Assembly: GCA_947492745.1 (NCBI GenBank)
Contig: CANLOE010000003.1
Coordinates: 83,857 to 147,856, forward strand
Length of the DNA stretch: 64,000 bases
Reading direction: 5' to 3'
From: an uncultured Cyclobacteriaceae bacterium
Lineage (GTDB): Bacteria; Bacteroidota; Bacteroidia; Cytophagales; Cyclobacteriaceae
The translations under genes and the position numbers were made by a program. Of this stretch, positions 24,301 through 29,777 are shown piece after piece (position 1 is the stretch's first letter; each line of letters opens with the position of its first letter). The notes beneath the pieces are model-generated. The model searched no databases and was not told the origin of the DNA. It saw only the letters and a program-made list of their open reading frames with translations.

Positions 24301-24635
24301 CGTTGGACGATATTTTGAAACTTGTGCAGAAGGGTGAACTCGATGCACTGCAAGCCGAAAAGATGATGCAGGACGAGGATACCGAAGAGAAAAAATTGAG
24401 TAAAGAAGCTATTTTCAAATTGATTGCGAATGAAGTTATCCAGATAATCCCTGAATTGGAGGGCCATGATTTCCATTCTTCCGATGAACTCAAATTATTG
24501 GGAGCTAACTCAGTTGACCGCTCAGAAATCGTATTGAATGTACTGCGCGTACTGGAGTTGAATATTCCTATAATCGAGACGTTTGGCGCACAAAACTTAG
24601 GAGAATTGACAACACTGCTTTATGAAAAATTATAA
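12366..24635 (+). CDS. Trans-AT PKS subunit 2: KS-DH0-KR-ACP / KS-DH-KR-ACP / KS-ACP-ACP-donor ACP
   Basis: 4089 aa. Residues 1-32 form a docking-like hairpin. Module 3: KS (about 65-490, Cys237); a DH-like domain (about 678-960) that lacks the catalytic His (QENTQG replaces the HxxxG region) and the Asp (HPIALRAA instead of HPSLMDAA); an active-looking KR (core from about 1146); ACP (Ser1449). Module 4: KS (Cys1724), DH with His2199 and Asp2369, KR with core from about 2635 in which the catalytic Ser is Ala2772 (FSAGAA, 13 residues before Tyr2785), ACP (Ser2946). Module 5: KS (Cys3218), two beta-branch ACPs (Ser3790/Trp3796 and Ser3924/Trp3930), a docking-like hairpin near 3979-4003, and a donor-type ACP (Ser4049, GANSVDRSEI). 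The 3' end overlaps the decarboxylating KS gene by 14 bp. Predicted outputs: hydroxyl; alkene or ketone depending on the KR; beta-branch. Confidence 0.95.
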   Translation: MNPQEIFRLLKAGNIGPDVAKKQLLSFAEKKEQSTEGNHPSEKRPNNVDIEQRHKVDTVRPKPEKDLDNRIAIIGMSGRYPDAGQLDQYWSNLEQGLNSIREIPQSRWDINAYYDPEPGKKDKTYCKSLGALDNIESFDSLFFSISPAEAELMDPQHRIFIEESYKAFEDAGYTKKTLDNANCGVYFGIMSGEYGKALHKSGFGGEDVTGDSYAIGSARIPYYLNLKGPAIPLDTACSSSLVGTHLACQALKNEEIDMALVGGVTLYLTPEIYIGMCGARMLSPEGQCKAFDNKANGFVPGEGAGSIVLKRLADAERDGDHIYGLIIGSGINQDGKSNGITAPNLGSQIALEREVYEKNNIDPGSISYVEMHGTGTKLGDPIELEALSTVFKEKTTKKRYCAIGSVKSNIGHISAAAGVAGIHKVMKAMQHQKLVPSLNFEEPNEHFDFADSPFYVNTELKDWNHTSKQPRRAAVSSFGYSGTNAHLVLEEYLPKEKAIAPPHKIEKPLLFVLSAQTDEQLLEYAEKMVGHLSSTTEMDLMDLTYTSQLGRDAMTSRLAIVASSKEDIIKKLSAFIHGKPMEGSYKGNRKKDKKKVADFKENGETDRLLEGWLKTRDYNPLGELWAYGLEVDWELGYTDTVRPKRMSLPTYPFSKEKHWKSINTKLFGSDPSAFHNVSSSQHPLLHKNVSGIGGICFDSTFSAQHPLVQENTQGPASMDQSVLYPEMAISALYEASNQNRHFYFKDLLWGKPTPTNGEEVKLKTKIFLEENHNVACEVTKVSDEKEVVCYQNRAVETEKTVPEKVDLKVLRKGFSEKTITKEALNGTGTLPPHTEKIYWDQDKVLVDVMLPPTSQEEGRHKFYLHPIALRAAIHSLKWIAQIEEDACPIPVSAERVEVFAACTSSVCLLLHYDVQDGTSGNNGHKIDIDIYNDQGDKTLQIKGLKLIIPDSTSQADEATMDVYHWKPIWKESISAEPTGVMDTTRREVLLLGQEEGLLHTFRETILASNIAHVHIICTARIAIEQMFTEVYGYIRRSLKELSGSSVLLQVGMPIQHDSDTMYTALAGMLRTAHLENPRFMFQLIEMDLKDNKPEEVAKILNKSSTQLFNNHIRYENATGYEKQWEKLSNKREPFPVAKATLPWKDGGVYLITGGLGGLGVTFTSEIVRHTQKATIILTGRSPLTSSKQYLLDTITIKNAHVEYYQVDVNNEGEVRTLFTTITEKYGSLSGIVHGAGVKKDNYILHKEQEEFVEVLSPKIVGTLNVDKCSQHMALDFFLMFSSIAGAIGNLGQADYATGNAFMDSFAPYRNRLVDQGQRQGHTLSINWPLWAEGGGMLIDEATAEILLEDGIVALTLPEGLDAFYRAYASGESQVLVLKGRLDKLSQFMASKNNGSVKQVSTHPEPTQNNDEELREKTLQQLKELFGSVVKMPASAFDAEEHFEHYGIDSIMVTKLNHRLSTIFRELSKTVFYECLSFQSLADYLIKAHYDECIQWVGLEMEQGNASKNVTVQQEGERTHFPELPSFKSQKGGVHFANSLHRHPETGSREPMAIIGMSGRYPQARNLNDYWENLKSGKDCIIEIPEDRWDIAGFFEPDRQRAGDQGKSYSKWGGFIEGHTEFDPLFFNISPGDTMNIDPQERLFMMACWEAMEDAGYTKERLRTAHSGRVGVFAGITKTGFELYGADGTIDDNDFRPRTSFGSLVNRVSYFLNLNGPSIPVDTMCSSSLTAIHLACESLYRGECEMVIAGGVNLYLHESSYTGLSGLQMLSPKGRCSSFGEGGDGFVPGEGVGTVILKPLSKALEDNDNIQALIRGTNTNHGGKTNGYTVPNPNAQAELIRDTLDRAGVDARTVSYVEAHGTGTSLGDPIEITGLKLAYEKDTEEKQYCAIGSVKSNIGHLEAAAGIAGLTKIVLQMKHGQLVPSLHAQSLNANINFEKTPFKLQQGISSWEKPTIIKEGKEWECPRIASLSSFGAGGANAHIIVEEYENKIAPQLSVSKDNPAIIVLSALDYSALIRKADQLMDWIANETFSETDLMRMAYTLQVGREAMEDRLAMIVSSRNDLEQKLHAFITGKKGEEGVFIGNRQKSKEFQSLFNTDTELMEAFDKWILKKKYDKLLPLWVSGISFDWKKLYPETPRMISLPAYPFAKEKYWPKVSDRPKKNRNTGIHPLLHSNTSDFFSQRFTSEFSGDEFFLAGHVVNGKKVLPGVAYIEMAITAAKLAMGENVDNPNLSLSNVAWAQPIVMDDGKKQVNIELLPDEAGLIHYEIYTEDEEGIKLTHSSGDLLNGDAPDKAVLDIEAIKKRCDHRIIGKADCYRLFTALGMEYGEGHQAVEAIYVGDGEAVSKLRLPASLGRSFSDFTLHPSLMDAAFQSLLGLVAEGQAELLLPFAIDSLKIYGKCTQDMWAYIRNCSDSIEKNDTRKVDIDLCDAQGSVCVKIQGLTSRVLQTPMMEENEEGQVLLYPVWQEKPHNSTLQSQAYAFHKVILCGLSPSTGEELVALMEGTDIVNLAINDTDKDIEYQYFAENVFTEVKKLMARRFNGNSMVQIVVPADRPWLKGLSGLIKVAHQENPGFYSQLIIVPKVEAPIPLSVKLYDNCSYLDNIQVSYQNTKREVLCWQELSNDTEELAPSLWKEGHVYLITGGAGGIGRLIANDIISNSSGITVVLTGRSVLSETATEQLEKQLPNGSGIVYYQADVSDKGMVQGLLKYIEAEHGHLKGIIHGAGVIRDNFILKKNIRELNAVMKPKVRGLHVLDQESKHLGLDFFVMFSAGAAVLGNIGQADYAMGNAFMDSYAQYRNELVEKNQRNGYTLSINWPLWKEGGMKIDTSFEKAIEQNTGMKAIKTDKGINAFYKSLSTGKTQIIVLEGNLTRIRKLLLYKQELETQRKNRIEQGETKPAATHHRMAEDIEEKTIDYMKRLFSKPLKLAENRIQPDTEFERYGIDSIKIIKMTGLLEEKFGSLPKTLFFEYQSLRELSRYFIDRYHDKLNSLMDLNGDADLPEGRVTDNGTTRSETERHRTNGEFTNRFMPTPKVKTAISEKQRTEKEDIAIIGLSGQYPQSEDIHEFWKNLEQGKDCITEIPSDRWDHDDYYAPDKDAKGKIYTKWGGFLKDIKAFDPLFFNISPRDAKTMDPQERLFMQSAYETMEDAGYTRTTLSKSGNVGVYVGVMYGDYQLYGVEETMRGNALAISSNPASIANRVSYFCNFHGPSIALDTMCSSSLTTLHLACQSLQLGECEVALAGGVNASVHPNKYLLLSQGKFASSKGRCESFGEGGDGYVPGEGVGAVLLKPLSRAIADGDHIYGVVKGSAINHGGKTNGYTMPNPKAQAAVIERAFENSNVDPRTISYIEAHGTGTSLGDPIEIAGLQKAFEKYTKDKQFCVIGSSKSNIGHCESAAGIGGITKVLLQMQYRKLVPSLHSDILNPNINFEESPFVVQQNLSEWKRPKLNIKGQEKEYPRIAGISSFGAGGANAHVIIEEYVPPVEQPTATPPVTQEHAILLSAKNKVRLGEKVAQLEKALNRDVYTTESLSAVAYTLQIGRESMAERLGFVVRSKEELLAQLKRYLQGGDSENLWRGSFDEGAGHDLPLDNGAALTTAQYIADKDLKSLIKYWVGGQDIDWAKLYKGTEPKRISLPTYPFAKDHYWIPAKERPTSTPAIESLDKPKTKLASADDGNSSSEEMTKELLEKASGIQQIQLKDVLDTLPKEEKDHRTGSNGVKPLNTEGGHQRSQSEPLRVSKRKSTTKGTSNKLSKSTVQQELKKDLSMLLQMNENDIGPDTAFIDLGLDSIVAMEWVKQINARYDILLKATKIYDYPNISELSVFIHEELPATVADNLSTLLESSFDECLEDQIEILPTTEVVPISHQSEVAVASGASVREEAKTRVSRQEVQEDLKQGLAELLQITGSDIGLDTQFIDLGLDSIVSMEWVKQINSTYTIKIKATKIYDYSNIRKLSTYIETLMSTIEKETTEKVSSGALDDILKLVQKGELDALQAEKMMQDEDTEEKKLSKEAIFKLIANEVIQIIPELEGHDFHSSDELKLLGANSVDRSEIVLNVLRVLELNIPIIETFGAQNLGELTTLLYEKL

Positions 24636-25845
24636 TCAAGAAGACATACTGGTGACGGGAGTCGGGATTACCTCTTCCATCGGACAGGGTAAAGCCGCTT
24701 TCACCGATGCATTGCTGTCCGGAAGCCATGCTTTTGGCATCATGAGCCGTCCCGGTCGGCAGAAAGATAGTGCTTTTTTGGGGGCAGAAATCGATAGCTT
24801 GGCGATACCGGAGCTTTTTCCGAAACGCTTTCTGCGATCGATTTCCTTTTCCGGTCAAGTGGCTTTGACCACTCTTTATGAAGCTTGGCAGGAAGCAAAG
24901 CTGGAAGAAGTCGATCCCAAAAGAATCGGCCTTATCATCGGCGGGTCCAATATCCAACAAAGAGAACAGGTATTGATCCATGATGACTATAAGGACAAGC
25001 ATCAATTTCTGAGTCCCACTTATGCCATGTCCTTTATGGATACCGATCTATGTGGTGTATGTACGGAAAAATTTGATATAAAAGGATTCGCTTACAGTAT
25101 TGGTGGGGCATCGGCAAGTGGGCAGTTGGCAGTTATACAGGCGGCCGAAGCGGTGCGGTCGGGACAGGTAGATGTATGTATCGCTATCGGTGGACTCATG
25201 GATCTGTCCTACTGGGAATGCCAAGGGTTCAGGTCCATCGGGGCTATGGGTTCCGATCGTTTTGCCACCAGGCCCGATTTAGCCTGTAGGCCTTTTGACC
25301 GCGACCGAAACGGCTTCATATATGGTGAGTCCTGTGGGGCTGTTGTCATGGAGAAAGAAAGGTCTGCCAAGATGCGGAGCATAAACCCTTATGCCCATCT
25401 GCAAGGCTGGGGGATATGTATGGATGGCAATCGAAACCCAAACCCCTCCATGGAAGGTGAGATAAATGCTATCGGGACAGCACTGAAAATAGCTGGAAAA
25501 TCAGCTGTGGATATTGACTATGTCAACCCTCACGGCACAGGCTCCGGTATAGGAGATGAAATAGAGCTTCAGACCCTCAGGGCATGTGGCCTGGACCATA
25601 CTTACATCAACACAACAAAATCGATACTGGGTCACGGACTCAGTGCAGCAGGTGCTGTCGAGATCATAGCTACAGTACTGCAAATGAAAGCTGGAAAACT
25701 TCACCCTTCAAGGAATATGGATAACCCAATGGACGATAGCTTTAACTGGGTACATGATAACTATACATCGCATAAAATCCGTAATGCCATCAGCCTAAGT
25801 CTGGGCTTTGGCGGTATCAATACCGCGGTATGTTTAGGTAGCTAA
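24622..25845 (+). CDS. Decarboxylating ketosynthase homologue of the HCS cassette (Cys to Ser)
   Basis: 407 aa, thiolase-fold KS of FabF length. The nucleophile position reads GGASASG, with Ser164 where condensing KSs have Cys; the two His motifs (NPHGTGSG and ILGHGLSAAG) are kept. This Cys-to-Ser change is characteristic of the cassette KSs that decarboxylate malonyl on the donor ACP to acetyl, which HCS then uses. The start codon lies inside the 3' end of PKS subunit 2 (14-bp overlap), implying coupled translation with a subunit that itself ends in a donor-type ACP. It is the only such KS in the window. A fatty-acid FabF role is unlikely because of the missing Cys. Confidence 0.93.
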   Translation: MKNYNQEDILVTGVGITSSIGQGKAAFTDALLSGSHAFGIMSRPGRQKDSAFLGAEIDSLAIPELFPKRFLRSISFSGQVALTTLYEAWQEAKLEEVDPKRIGLIIGGSNIQQREQVLIHDDYKDKHQFLSPTYAMSFMDTDLCGVCTEKFDIKGFAYSIGGASASGQLAVIQAAEAVRSGQVDVCIAIGGLMDLSYWECQGFRSIGAMGSDRFATRPDLACRPFDRDRNGFIYGESCGAVVMEKERSAKMRSINPYAHLQGWGICMDGNRNPNPSMEGEINAIGTALKIAGKSAVDIDYVNPHGTGSGIGDEIELQTLRACGLDHTYINTTKSILGHGLSAAGAVEIIATVLQMKAGKLHPSRNMDNPMDDSFNWVHDNYTSHKIRNAISLSLGFGGINTAVCLGS

Positions 25846-25901
25846 GGCAAAAGTGTCCTATAATCGATACTCAAAAGCTGGTATAATGTTGCTTTATCAG
25901 T

Positions 25902-26072
25902 TGACTTATACAAATTTAGGTTTTAAATGTCGTATAAGATTCCGCGGGTCATTTTGTTTCAATCAAGGCGAGAACCGCAGGAATAGCAGCGCTATCCCGA
26001 GGATTGTCAACACAGAGTGAAGCAAAATGAACAGGAAGATAGGCGATATTTGAAAGCTACGTTTGTATTACA
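25902..26072. mobile_element. Miniature inverted-repeat element related to the IS3-family ends
   Basis: This 171-bp segment fills half of the 346-bp gap between the decarboxylating KS gene and PKS subunit 3. Its two halves are imperfect inverted copies: it begins TGACTTATACAAATTTAG and its right end, read in reverse complement, begins TGTAATACAAACGTAG, and similarity extends about 60 bp inward. The right half (25981-26070) matches 60558-60647 in inverted orientation at high identity; that locus is the 3' end of the decayed IS3-family element. It therefore looks like a non-autonomous derivative of that IS. I see no clear target duplication and no coding potential. The remaining bases to 26191 show nothing recognisable. 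Confidence 0.72.
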
Positions 26073-26191
26073 GCACTCAATGATAGGCTAGCTCAACAAT
26101 CGACCCTAGACTTATTTTAGATATCCTAGAAGAAATCTCATTTGGTTCATAATTGAACAATTAACGATATGTTTAAAATTTTAAGACCGGT

Positions 26192-29100
26192 ATGGACAAA
26201 CAACAGATATTGAAGGCTTTACAGGCGCGGGAAATCAGCCTGGAAGAAGCAAAGCACTTACTGCAAAGCAAGACACGCCAGGATAATGGACACAAAACCG
26301 ATACTGCTAAAGTATCCGATACCCGCACAGAGAGCAGTGAGGGCGGTCCTGAGGAGGTTCCCCCTGCTCAGGTAGTGGACATAAAAGACCTCGGCGAAGG
26401 AGTGGTGCAGATTACCATGCAGGATGAGGAAAACAAGAATATGTTTACTCCCGCAATTATTCAGGAGCTTACCACGTCTTTTGAACAGATACAGTCGAGT
26501 GAAAAGTATAAAGTGGCTATTCTGACAGGTCAGGGAAATTACTTTGCCTCTGGAGGTACTCCGGATACATTGATTGCCATCCAACAAGGTGAAGTGGAGT
26601 TTACCGATGCCGAGGTATTCAGTTTGCCATTGTACTGCGATATCCCCGTAATAGCAGCCATGCAGGGGCATGCTATGGGTGCAGGCTGGGCATTAGGGAT
26701 GTTTTCCGACTTCATCGTCATGAGTAAAGAGAGCTTATATACGAGTAATTATATGACCTATGGATTTACGCCCGGAGCCGGTGCCACGCTGGTATTTCCG
26801 GAAAAACTAGGGGTCAGTCTTGCACAGGAAATACTGTTTACGGGTGATGCCTACAGTGGACTGCAACTACGGGAAAAAGGAGTGCCATTTACCATATTGC
26901 CAAGAGATGAAGTGCTGGCCCAGGCCATAAAAACAGCTCGGTCCTTATCGAAATCCCCCAGAGCGGCCTTGATTGCACTCAAGAAGCGTATGGCCGGTCA
27001 TTTGCTGAAAGAATACGCACAGGCTACCGCAGAGGAGTTGGCCATGCATGAAGACACTTTTGTGAATAACGATGAAGTAAAGCAGCGAATAGAGGACTCT
27101 TTCGGCAACCTTGCCACCCCCAAAGGTAAAGGTGAAAGAAAACAGCTGGCAGTAAGGAAAGATACTGTTACTACGAAGTTTTCGGCCAAGAATAACCATC
27201 GATCAGAAAACGATCCTATAGCTATCATAGGTGCATCCGGGCAATTTCCGGCATCCCCCGACTTGGCCAGTTTCTGGGAAAACCTGAAAGCCGGGAACAA
27301 TTGTGTTTCCGAAGTGCCTTTGCATCGCTGGGATATGAACGAACATTATGATAAAAGTGGTACAGCACCTGGCAAAGCCTATAGCAAATGGGGAGGTTTT
27401 ATAGATGATATTGATAAGTTCGACCCTTTGTTTTTCAATATTTCCCCTGCCGAAGCAGAGATGATGGATCCTCAACAGCGCCTTTTTCTGACCCATTGTT
27501 GGCGGTGTATAGAAGATGCGGGCATCAGTCCGGCATCATTGTCCGGCCATCGCTGTGGAGTATATGTCGGATGTGGGCAGGGAGACTATAGCATCGAAGC
27601 ATCTGATGGAAATGCCCAAAGTTTTATGGGGATGTCCAATGCTATCTTAAGTGCGAGGATTTCTTACCTGCTCAACCTCAAGGGGCCCAATATGGCCATA
27701 GATACAGCCTGTTCCTCATCGCTCGTGGCCATCTCCGAAGCATGCAATAGCCTTATCCTGAACAATAGTGATATCGCTATAGCAGGAGGCGTTTATCTCA
27801 TGAATACCCCATCAATGCACATCATGACCAGTCAGGCAGGGATGCTTTCAAAAAATGGCAAGTGTTTTACTTTTGACCAAAGGGCCAATGGTTTTGTGCC
27901 CGGTGAAGGAGTTGGGGTAATAGTACTAAAGAAACTATCGAAAGCTGTTGAGGACAATGACAGGATATATGGTGTTATAAGGGGATGGGGAGTGAATCAG
28001 GATGGTAAAACGAACGGAATAACAGCTCCAAGTACCCACTCTCAAAGTCAACTGGAAGCAGAGGTCTATCGTCGCTTTAGGATAGACCCGGAAGATATTA
28101 CCCTAGTGGAAGCACATGGTACAGGCACAAAACTTGGCGATCCCATAGAGGTCGAGGCTTTGACGGATTCTTTCGCACAGTTTACGAAAAAGAAAAACTA
28201 CTGTGCCCTCGGATCCGTGAAAAGTAACATCGGCCACTCGCTAACAGCGGCAGGAATATCAGGGGTACTGAAGGTGCTACTGTCACTAGAACATAAAATG
28301 CTCCCGCCTACGATTAATTTCAATAAAGTAAATGAACATATCGATATAGAAAATAGTCCCTTTTATATCAATTCAACCTTACAGCCATGGAAAAAGGTGG
28401 GGAACAAACCCCGCTTGGCATCCGTTAGCTCATTCGGTTTTAGTGGGACCAATGCACACCTGGTCATCGAAGAATACAATGAAGGCAAAGAACACCTTAG
28501 GGTAAGTGCGGATATGCCGGCATTGATAACCTTATCCGCTAGGACGAAAGATCAGCTCAGGACCTATGCGACCAACATAAGGGAATTTGTCACCGCTTCA
28601 CCGGAGGAGGTAGGCCTACACGACATAGCGTATACCCTACAAGTAGGGCGTAACGTCATGAAGCACCGAGTCGCTTTTGTGACATGTACAAAAGAAGATA
28701 TGGTGACAACGTTGGAAAGCTACATCGACGGTTTGGAAAACAAGGGTATCCATCAAAGCTCATCACCACCGGAGGAAGAAGGAGAGGAATACCTTTTGGA
28801 TGAAACAAAACTGAAATGGCGGACAGTGGATGAACTTTCACAGATAGCTGAGGCTTGGACAAAAGGCCTAAAGCTGCCGGCACAAGGCCTGTACCATAAA
28901 AGAACCTTACCGAAGCGATTGAGCTTACCGACCTACCCCTTTGCAGAAAAATCTTATTGGTATACCCCTAGTGTAGAGTTATCACATAAGGAAGAGAAGG
29001 TGCCGATGGTTTCCCCATCGGTCACTACTGCGTCGGAGGCCTCCACACAACTGATGGACCTGACAACAACAGAAGGTATGGATAAGTATGTGGCCAATAC

Positions 29101-29767
29101 GCTATTACAGCATTTTTCAATGACGATAAAAGAACCTATTTCGGAAATCGATACCGAAACCTCATTTGCAGATTATGGACTCGACTCCATATTGGGAACA
29201 GCCTATATCAAAGGAGTCGGCAAAATGCTGAAAATAGATCTTAATGCAGCCATATTGTTCGATTATACGACCTTGTCACAACTGAAAAAATACATTATCG
29301 ATACCTACCAAAGCGATATCCTCATAGAAGCTTCCATTGCTGAAAATACGGAAAACATAACTACTGAAGAGAAAAGCGAAAGTACGGTCCGTGCTCGGGT
29401 AAACGAGGGACTGCTACATAGCCTATCAAAAATCTTGAAACTGAGATTGGAAGAAATAGAAGAAAGTATCCCTTTTTCAGACTATGGGGTAGATTCAACA
29501 CTAGGGACCTCACTCATCAAGGAAATAAATGCTACTTTGAATATAGACTTGAATGTCGCCATACTGTTCGACTATTCGACCATCAACCAGCTCGAAGAGT
29601 ATATCCTGTCCACTTACCGAGGACATAACCTGGCATCCACAGCAAAAGAAGAACCCATAGAGGAAGCGGATGATTCGAACCACAATCTGGAAATATTGTC
29701 CTCCCAATTTGAAGCCGGCAATATCTCTACGGACGCACTGATAGACCAATTAATTGAAAACCTTTAA
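26192..29767 (+). CDS. Trans-AT PKS subunit 3: ECH2-KS-ACP-ACP
   Basis: 1191 aa. Residues 1-30 form a docking-like hairpin (ILKALQAREISLEEAKHLL). An ECH2-type crotonase domain spans about 65-315 (YFASGGTPD, AAMQGHAMGAGWALG, YGFTPGAGAT). A complete KS spans about 350-785 with Cys507, AHGTGT and NIGHS. Two ACPs follow (Ser999, Ser1102); both have GLDS or GVDS but Tyr or Leu instead of the beta-branch Trp. The last 27 residues form another docking-like hairpin. The ECH2 domain probably completes the branch installed by module 5 at the end of PKS subunit 2, acting before or as the chain reaches this KS. There is no KR, so the extension made here should stay a beta-ketone unless a trans-acting enzyme intervenes. 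The next gene begins 10 bp downstream. Confidence 0.93.
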   Translation: MDKQQILKALQAREISLEEAKHLLQSKTRQDNGHKTDTAKVSDTRTESSEGGPEEVPPAQVVDIKDLGEGVVQITMQDEENKNMFTPAIIQELTTSFEQIQSSEKYKVAILTGQGNYFASGGTPDTLIAIQQGEVEFTDAEVFSLPLYCDIPVIAAMQGHAMGAGWALGMFSDFIVMSKESLYTSNYMTYGFTPGAGATLVFPEKLGVSLAQEILFTGDAYSGLQLREKGVPFTILPRDEVLAQAIKTARSLSKSPRAALIALKKRMAGHLLKEYAQATAEELAMHEDTFVNNDEVKQRIEDSFGNLATPKGKGERKQLAVRKDTVTTKFSAKNNHRSENDPIAIIGASGQFPASPDLASFWENLKAGNNCVSEVPLHRWDMNEHYDKSGTAPGKAYSKWGGFIDDIDKFDPLFFNISPAEAEMMDPQQRLFLTHCWRCIEDAGISPASLSGHRCGVYVGCGQGDYSIEASDGNAQSFMGMSNAILSARISYLLNLKGPNMAIDTACSSSLVAISEACNSLILNNSDIAIAGGVYLMNTPSMHIMTSQAGMLSKNGKCFTFDQRANGFVPGEGVGVIVLKKLSKAVEDNDRIYGVIRGWGVNQDGKTNGITAPSTHSQSQLEAEVYRRFRIDPEDITLVEAHGTGTKLGDPIEVEALTDSFAQFTKKKNYCALGSVKSNIGHSLTAAGISGVLKVLLSLEHKMLPPTINFNKVNEHIDIENSPFYINSTLQPWKKVGNKPRLASVSSFGFSGTNAHLVIEEYNEGKEHLRVSADMPALITLSARTKDQLRTYATNIREFVTASPEEVGLHDIAYTLQVGRNVMKHRVAFVTCTKEDMVTTLESYIDGLENKGIHQSSSPPEEEGEEYLLDETKLKWRTVDELSQIAEAWTKGLKLPAQGLYHKRTLPKRLSLPTYPFAEKSYWYTPSVELSHKEEKVPMVSPSVTTASEASTQLMDLTTTEGMDKYVANTLLQHFSMTIKEPISEIDTETSFADYGLDSILGTAYIKGVGKMLKIDLNAAILFDYTTLSQLKKYIIDTYQSDILIEASIAENTENITTEEKSESTVRARVNEGLLHSLSKILKLRLEEIEESIPFSDYGVDSTLGTSLIKEINATLNIDLNVAILFDYSTINQLEEYILSTYRGHNLASTAKEEPIEEADDSNHNLEILSSQFEAGNISTDALIDQLIENL

Positions 29768-29777
29768 CCAAGTGATC

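Noticed and set aside
24622..25845. Reading this gene as a FabF-type fatty acid synthase
   Set aside because: The nucleophile Cys is Ser164 and the gene sits in an HCS cassette context, so a decarboxylating KS fits better.
29754..29777. TTG start giving eight extra residues to PKS4
   Set aside because: The ATG at 29778 lies 10 bp after the PKS3 stop and immediately before the docking hairpin; the TTG would be a rarer start with no support.
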